Below, one piece after another: positions 21,877 to 25,819 of a DNA stretch of 25,819 nt. The stretch comes from Sphaerochaetaceae bacterium (GTDB taxonomy: Bacteria > Spirochaetota > Spirochaetia > Sphaerochaetales > Sphaerochaetaceae). The notes beneath the pieces were generated by a model. The model searched no databases. It was not told the origin of the DNA and was given only the letters and a program-made list of their open reading frames with translations. The stretch's first letter is position 1, and each line of letters opens with the position of its first letter. The stretch is taken from positions 1 through 25,819 of the forward strand of contig JAKSPF010000002.1 of the NCBI GenBank assembly GCA_024405065.1, in the 5' to 3' direction. Made by a program: the position numbers and the translations under genes.

Positions 21877-21927
21877 TTTTTTGTTACCCATTGGGTTTCG
21901 GGTTTGTTAAATGAGGAGGAGACAACA

Positions 21928-23466
21928 ATGAATGTACCCTATGCTGTTGAGATGCTTAATATAACCAAAAAGTTTCCGGGTATCATTGCAAATGACAATA
22001 TTTCCCTTCAATTGAAACATGGTGAGATACATGCTCTTTTAGGTGAAAACGGTGCCGGAAAATCTACACTTATGAGTGTGCTTTTCGGACTGTATCAGCC
22101 GGAAGAAGGAGAAATCAGAAAAGACGGTAAACCGGTAAAAATCAATGATCCGAACGATGCAAATGCACTTGGCATAGGCATGGTACACCAACATTTCAAA
22201 CTTGTTGAATGTTTTACTGTTCTGGACAACATAATAATGGGTGTAGAGCCGGTAAAACACGGAATACTCCAGAAAGAAGAAGCAAGAAAAAAGATAAAGA
22301 AACTGTCAGATAAGTACGGACTTGCAGTTGATCCCGACGCAAAGATAGAGGATATAACCGTAGGAATGCAACAGAGAACCGAAATTCTCAAAATGCTTTA
22401 CAGAGAAAATGAGATTCTGATTTTTGATGAACCTACGGCAGTTCTCACACCTCAGGAAATTGATGAACTTATGCAGATAATGAAAAATCTTGTCAAAGAA
22501 GGCAAAAGCATACTGTTCATATCACACAAACTGAATGAGATAATGGCAGTTGCCGACAGATGTACCGTTCTCAGAAAAGGAAAGTACATAGGAACGGTAG
22601 AGACAAAAAACACTTCTATTGAAGAGCTCTCTTCAATGATGGTAGGAAGAAACGTAAGTTTTCATGTTGAGAAGAAAACACAGACTCCCGGTGAAACCGT
22701 TCTGGAAGTCAGAAATGTTACTGTCGGTTCAAAGTCACATCACGGAGATTCTGTAAAAAACGTCAGTTTCAACGTAAGACGCGGAGAAATTGTCTGCATA
22801 GCCGGAATAGACGGAAACGGTCAGACTGAACTTGTGTACGGAATAACAGGTCTTGAACCGTTAAAAGAAGGAACACTCACCCTCTGCGGTAAGGATATCA
22901 CCAAGGCATCAATCCGTGAAAGAAACATAATAGGAATGAGTCATATTCCGGAAGACAGGCACAAACACGGACTTGTTTTGGATTATACACTTGAAGACAA
23001 TCTGATACTGGAGCGTTATTTCACTGAGGAATTTACTGACAAGGCAGGTTTTCTTAAACGTGACAACATAAGAAAATACGCAGAACGTCTGATTGACCAA
23101 TACGATATAAGAAGCGGACAGGGACCTGTTACAACAGCAAGAAGTATGTCCGGCGGAAATCAGCAGAAAGCAATAATAGGACGTGAAATGGACAAACAAC
23201 CGGAGCTTCTTGTTGCGGTTCAGCCCACAAGAGGAATTGACGTCGGTGCAATAGAATACATACACAAGCAACTTGTGCAGGAGAGAGACAAAGGAAAAGC
23301 GGTGCTTCTTGTTTCTTTGGAGCTTGATGAGGTAATGGACGTACCTGACAGAATTCTTGTGATGTATGAAGGTGAAATAGTCGGTGAGTTTGATCCCAAG
23401 AAAACCACACAGGAAGAACTCGGTCTTTACATGGCCGGCGCAAAAAGAATGGAGGTTAAAGTATGA
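21928..23466 (+). CDS. Nucleoside ABC transporter, dual ATP-binding subunit
   Basis: This 512-residue protein has two fused ATPase domains, as in the sugar (RbsA) and nucleoside (PnrC/NupA) importers. Domain 1 has Walker A GENGAGKST (39-47), a Q loop at GMVHQHF, signature ITVGMQQR and Walker B LIFDEPTAVLTP. Domain 2 has a degenerate Walker A (GIDGNGQTE, without the Lys), the signature SMSGGNQQK and LLVAVQPTRGIDVG. LTPQEIDEL and VGMQQR are typical of the BMP-associated nucleoside branch. The T. pallidum equivalent would be PnrC. The upstream extension to TTG 21904 is rejected because GAGGAGGA sits 7 bases before ATG 21928. Its stop overlaps the next ATG (ATGA). Confidence 0.93.
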   Translation: MNVPYAVEMLNITKKFPGIIANDNISLQLKHGEIHALLGENGAGKSTLMSVLFGLYQPEEGEIRKDGKPVKINDPNDANALGIGMVHQHFKLVECFTVLDNIIMGVEPVKHGILQKEEARKKIKKLSDKYGLAVDPDAKIEDITVGMQQRTEILKMLYRENEILIFDEPTAVLTPQEIDELMQIMKNLVKEGKSILFISHKLNEIMAVADRCTVLRKGKYIGTVETKNTSIEELSSMMVGRNVSFHVEKKTQTPGETVLEVRNVTVGSKSHHGDSVKNVSFNVRRGEIVCIAGIDGNGQTELVYGITGLEPLKEGTLTLCGKDITKASIRERNIIGMSHIPEDRHKHGLVLDYTLEDNLILERYFTEEFTDKAGFLKRDNIRKYAERLIDQYDIRSGQGPVTTARSMSGGNQQKAIIGREMDKQPELLVAVQPTRGIDVGAIEYIHKQLVQERDKGKAVLLVSLELDEVMDVPDRILVMYEGEIVGEFDPKKTTQEELGLYMAGAKRMEVKV

Positions 23467-24563
23467 GAGACTTTCTGAAAAAACCGGCAGTACAAACTGT
23501 CATTGCCTCTCTGGTGTGTGTTGTAGTAGGAATGTTGATAGGTTATATTGTCCTGCTCATAATAAATCCGAGCGGAGCAGGAAAAGCCATACTTGCAGTG
23601 CTTAAAAATTTCATGAACTATAACCGAACCAATCTGAAAATCAGAAACTTGGGAAATACAATTGTAAAGACAGCCCCCCTTCTGATGTGTGCCCTTTCAG
23701 TGCTTTTCTCATATAAGGTAGGACTTTTCAATATCGGAGCATCCGGACAGTACTGTGCAGGAGCATGCATAAGTCTCTATGCTGCATTGAAATGGAATCT
23801 CGGTTGGTTTCCGTGTCTGATTCTTGCAATACTTGCCGGTGCTGTTCTCGGTTCAATTGTCGGATGCCTGAAATCATATTATAACGTGAATGAAGTAATC
23901 TCCGGCATAATGCTCAACTGGATTATGCTGTACGGAACGAACGCAATCCTTACAACAGTCAAAGAACCTACAACTCCGTACACCTATCACCTGACGGATA
24001 AAGCTCCACAGGCGATTCTTCCCACTTTGGGTCTGGGCAAGCTTTTTGCAGGCAACAAATACATTGGAATTGCAGTTCCTCTGTCAATTCTTGCAGCAGT
24101 ACTTGTTAAAATAATTCTTGATAAAACAAAGTTCGGTTATGAACTTAAAGCTACGGGATTTAACAGGAATGCAGCTAAGTACTGCGGAATGGCAGAAAAA
24201 AGAAACATAATCCTCTCTCTTGTTATTTCAGGAGCACTTGCAGGATGCGGTGCAGCACTGCTTTACCTTGCAGGATATGAAGAATGGCAATGCTCTTTAG
24301 CCTCCGTTCCGGCAATGGGATTCAACGGAATTGCAGCAACATTTCTCGGAGGTCTGAATCCTATCGGTACGATATTTGCCTCTTTCTTCATTCAGCACAT
24401 TACTACAGGCGGTTCTCATGTTGACCTCAGTATGTACTGCTCACAGATTTCAGAGCTGATTTCATCACTCATCATATACCTCTGCGGCTTTGTACTTTTC
24501 ATTAAATTTACCTTGAACAAAGTACTGGACAGGCAGAACGGAAAAAACGGAGGTAAAAACTGA
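23463..24563 (+). CDS. Nucleoside ABC transporter permease (first subunit)
   Basis: This 366-residue inner-membrane permease belongs to the BPD_transp_2 family, with about nine or ten hydrophobic segments. Motifs include YKVGLFNIGASGQYCAGA, YYNVNEVISGIMLNWI and GAALLYLAGYEEW, followed by MGFNGIAATFLGGLNPIGT. It overlaps the ATPase stop by 4 bases and the next permease by 1 base, which indicates translational coupling. It corresponds to the PnrD-type subunit and pairs with the following permease to form the channel. A long polar loop near residues 170-195 (VKEPTTPYTYHLTDKAPQ) is typical of the larger permease of this system. Confidence 0.92.
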   Translation: MRDFLKKPAVQTVIASLVCVVVGMLIGYIVLLIINPSGAGKAILAVLKNFMNYNRTNLKIRNLGNTIVKTAPLLMCALSVLFSYKVGLFNIGASGQYCAGACISLYAALKWNLGWFPCLILAILAGAVLGSIVGCLKSYYNVNEVISGIMLNWIMLYGTNAILTTVKEPTTPYTYHLTDKAPQAILPTLGLGKLFAGNKYIGIAVPLSILAAVLVKIILDKTKFGYELKATGFNRNAAKYCGMAEKRNIILSLVISGALAGCGAALLYLAGYEEWQCSLASVPAMGFNGIAATFLGGLNPIGTIFASFFIQHITTGGSHVDLSMYCSQISELISSLIIYLCGFVLFIKFTLNKVLDRQNGKNGGKN

Positions 24564-25504
24564 TGCTTTTACTTATTCAGTATACACTTATATTCACCTC
24601 AGTTCTCACACTTGTTGCGCTCGGCGGCTGTTTTTCGGAACACTCCGGAGTTATCAACCTCGGTCTTGAGGGAATAATGGTAATGGGAGCTTTGGGAGGC
24701 GCACTTGCAATGAGATATCTTCCTATCGGCATACCTGCATTTTTCTTTCTTCTTCTTGTCCTGATTGCAGCAGTTGCCGTAGCACTTGCCTACTCTTCTC
24801 TGCTCGGAGTTGCCTGCATAAATTTCAAGGCAGACCAAACTATAGTAGGTACAGCCCTCAATATGCTCGGTACAGCCACAGCAACAGTCATTGTTAAAGC
24901 AATCAACACTGCAGCGAATCCGGATGATATGAGTTCGGAAATATTCTATAACGAACCGAAAAAGAAATTTCTTGTCAGCATAGGTAATTTTGAGTTCAAC
25001 TGGTTCATGCTCATCACCGTGATTATTCTTGTGATTTCGTTTTTTGTTCTTTACAAAACAAAATTCGGTCTCAGACTGATGGCATGCGGAGAACATCCTC
25101 AGGCTGCGGATTCCGTGGGCATCAATGTTTACAAGATGAGATGGGCGGGAGTGCTTATTTCCGGTGCACTCGGAGGACTGGGAGGAATATGTTACATACT
25201 TTCAGGAGTTTCAAGTTGGAAATTTGAAAACGGTGTTGCAGGATTCGGATTTCTTTCTCTTGCAGTAATGATTTTCGGTCAGTGGAAACCTTTCAGGATT
25301 GCTGCAGCCGCCATGCTGTTCGGTTTTTTCAGATCACTCGGAAACACATATTTCGGCTTCAACTTCCTATATTCACTCAACATCCCGAGCACGGTATATA
25401 ATATGTTGCCCTACATCATTTCCCTTGTTGTGCTTGCTCTGACCTCAAAAAGTTCAAGAGCTCCCAAAGCCGAGGGAATACCTTACGACAAAAGCCAACG
25501 ATAA
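24563..25504 (+). CDS. Nucleoside ABC transporter permease (second subunit)
   Basis: This 313-residue permease of the same family has the motifs HSGVINLGLEGIMVMGA near residue 28, KADQTIVGTALNMLG, and FGLRLMACGEHPQAADSVGINVYK, the cytoplasmic coupling loop. LGGLGGICYILSG and GFGFLSLAVMIFGQW follow in the C-terminal half. It is the last gene of the importer operon (PnrE type). Its ATG overlaps the preceding stop by one base (TGATG), and a hairpin terminator lies about 20 bases after its own stop. The C-terminal SSRAPKAEG tail is cytoplasmic and unremarkable. Confidence 0.92.
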   Translation: MLLLIQYTLIFTSVLTLVALGGCFSEHSGVINLGLEGIMVMGALGGALAMRYLPIGIPAFFFLLLVLIAAVAVALAYSSLLGVACINFKADQTIVGTALNMLGTATATVIVKAINTAANPDDMSSEIFYNEPKKKFLVSIGNFEFNWFMLITVIILVISFFVLYKTKFGLRLMACGEHPQAADSVGINVYKMRWAGVLISGALGGLGGICYILSGVSSWKFENGVAGFGFLSLAVMIFGQWKPFRIAAAAMLFGFFRSLGNTYFGFNFLYSLNIPSTVYNMLPYIISLVVLALTSKSSRAPKAEGIPYDKSQR

Positions 25505-25526
25505 TTAGTAAACCTGATTTGAGAAA

Positions 25527-25564
25527 GGGAGTGTGGCGAAATATTTCAACACACTCCCCTTTTT
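25527..25564 (+). terminator. Rho-independent terminator of the nucleoside importer operon
   Basis: GGGAGTGTG (25527-25535) pairs perfectly with CACACTCCC (25550-25558), followed by C and five T. The loop contains the palindrome GAAATATTTC. Confidence 0.92.
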
Positions 25565-25650
25565 ACAGTTCGGCAGATGATGATTATACGGCATTCTCAA
25601 TAGTCAATATTTTATTCGCAATATATGATATATTGAGACAAACCCTATCT

Positions 25651-25680
25651 GTAAAATTCCATTCATTCATACAGTTGGCT
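25651..25680 (+). repeat. Partial copy of the intergenic repeat (copy 4)
   Basis: It shares AAAATTCCATTCAT with copy 3 (8232-8245) and ends in GTTGGCT, compared with ATTGGCT there. Its own arms CTGTA and TACAG replace the TTGCAA-type arms, so pairing is kept although the bases differ. The region 25505-25819 otherwise holds only the terminator, an inverted repeat and a promoter. Confidence 0.5.
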
Positions 25681-25717
25681 ATAGCATAAGCTCAGGAACA
25701 TTTTTGAAATCATAGTC

Positions 25718-25756
25718 CCGTGCACAAAACAAGAAAAAATGTGATTTTGTGCACGG
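25718..25756 (+). repeat. Perfect 12-bp inverted repeat, possible operator
   Basis: CCGTGCACAAAA (25718-25729) and TTTTGTGCACGG (25745-25756) are exact reverse complements around a 15-base A-rich loop. No T tract follows on either side, so it is not a terminator. It lies five bases upstream of the -35 box of the next gene's promoter. Confidence 0.75.
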
Positions 25757-25761
25757 TAGGC

Positions 25762-25789
25762 TTGCACAACTTTCAAATTATTGTATCAT
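25762..25789 (+). promoter_or_regulatory. Promoter of the gene starting at the right edge
   Basis: TTGCAC (25762-25767), a 16-base spacer and TATCAT (25784-25789). The leader of about 20 bases contains GGAGG (25803-25807). Confidence 0.5.
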
Positions 25790-25815
25790 AGTAACCAACC
25801 GTGGAGGATAATCGT

Positions 25816-25819
25816 ATGA
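25816..25819 (+). CDS. Start of an unidentified gene, cut by the window edge
   Basis: ATG at 25816-25818 lies 8 bases after GGAGG and follows a plausible promoter. Only the first codon is inside the window, so nothing can be said about the product. Confidence 0.5.

Noticed and set aside
25595..25638. TCTCAATA/TATTGAGA inverted repeat after the importer operon
   Set aside because: An 8-bp AT-rich pair with a 28-base loop is likely by chance in this background.
1..25819. CRISPR arrays, insertion sequences, prophage or defence genes
   Set aside because: No regularly spaced repeats, no transposase, integrase or known defence domains were seen in any convincing reading frame.

Overview
The window looks like a stretch of spirochaete chromosome, most likely from a Treponema-type organism of moderate to low GC content. 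This is inferred from gene content, not from a database search. The evidence is a purine-nucleoside ABC importer laid out like the PnrA (TmpC) locus of Treponema pallidum, an elongation factor G paralogue with the features of the spirochaete/mitochondrial recycling factor EFG2, and the general codon and intergenic character. Most of the content is housekeeping or nutrient uptake. I see no phage, insertion sequence, CRISPR array or defence system.

Layout. 1-2405: a Y-family (UmuC-like) DNA polymerase on the minus strand, divergent from a nucleoside phosphorylase/nucleosidase. 2406-3270: a decayed solute-binding lipoprotein gene, then tRNA-Lys(UUU) and tRNA-Glu(UUC). 3273-6119: a PHP phosphoesterase, divergent from a Zn/Cd-type P1B ATPase. 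6129-10519: two adjacent EF-G paralogues, one EFG2-like and one of the EF-G-II type. 10523-15766: trmB and mfd, convergent and overlapping by 35 bp, then a VUT/YhhQ transporter divergent from mfd, then nrdR. 15840-18705: an NAD-dependent epimerase/reductase, and a response regulator followed by a histidine kinase whose N-terminal region is broken and carries a run of 19 A. 18888-25504: a secreted 5'-nucleotidase divergent from a BMP-family nucleoside receptor and its ABC transporter (ATPase and two permeases). 25505-25819: a terminator, a repeat copy, a 12-bp perfect inverted repeat, and the first codon of another gene.

How the genes work together. The nucleotidase lipoprotein should strip phosphate from external nucleotides, and the divergent receptor and ABC transporter should import the resulting nucleosides. 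The nucleoside phosphorylase-like protein at the left and the ribonucleotide reductase repressor NrdR touch the same metabolism, but they are not linked to it as an operon.

The observations most worth checking are these. (1) Several genes (nucleosidase, PHP, EFG2, mfd, nrdR) have a good sigma-70-type promoter whose -10 box ends only 6-10 bases before the ATG and have no Shine-Dalgarno, so their mRNAs should be almost leaderless. (2) A short AT-rich intergenic repeat (core TTTTGCAATTGGCT) occurs at least three times, with two more divergent copies. One copy supplies the -35 box of the EFG2 promoter and another supplies the last codons of EFG2. (3) Long poly-A tracts lie inside the kinase region (A19) and the VUT transporter (A15). 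(4) An EFG2-like factor sits beside an EF-G-II paralogue. (5) A 12-bp perfect inverted repeat lies upstream of the promoter at the right end.
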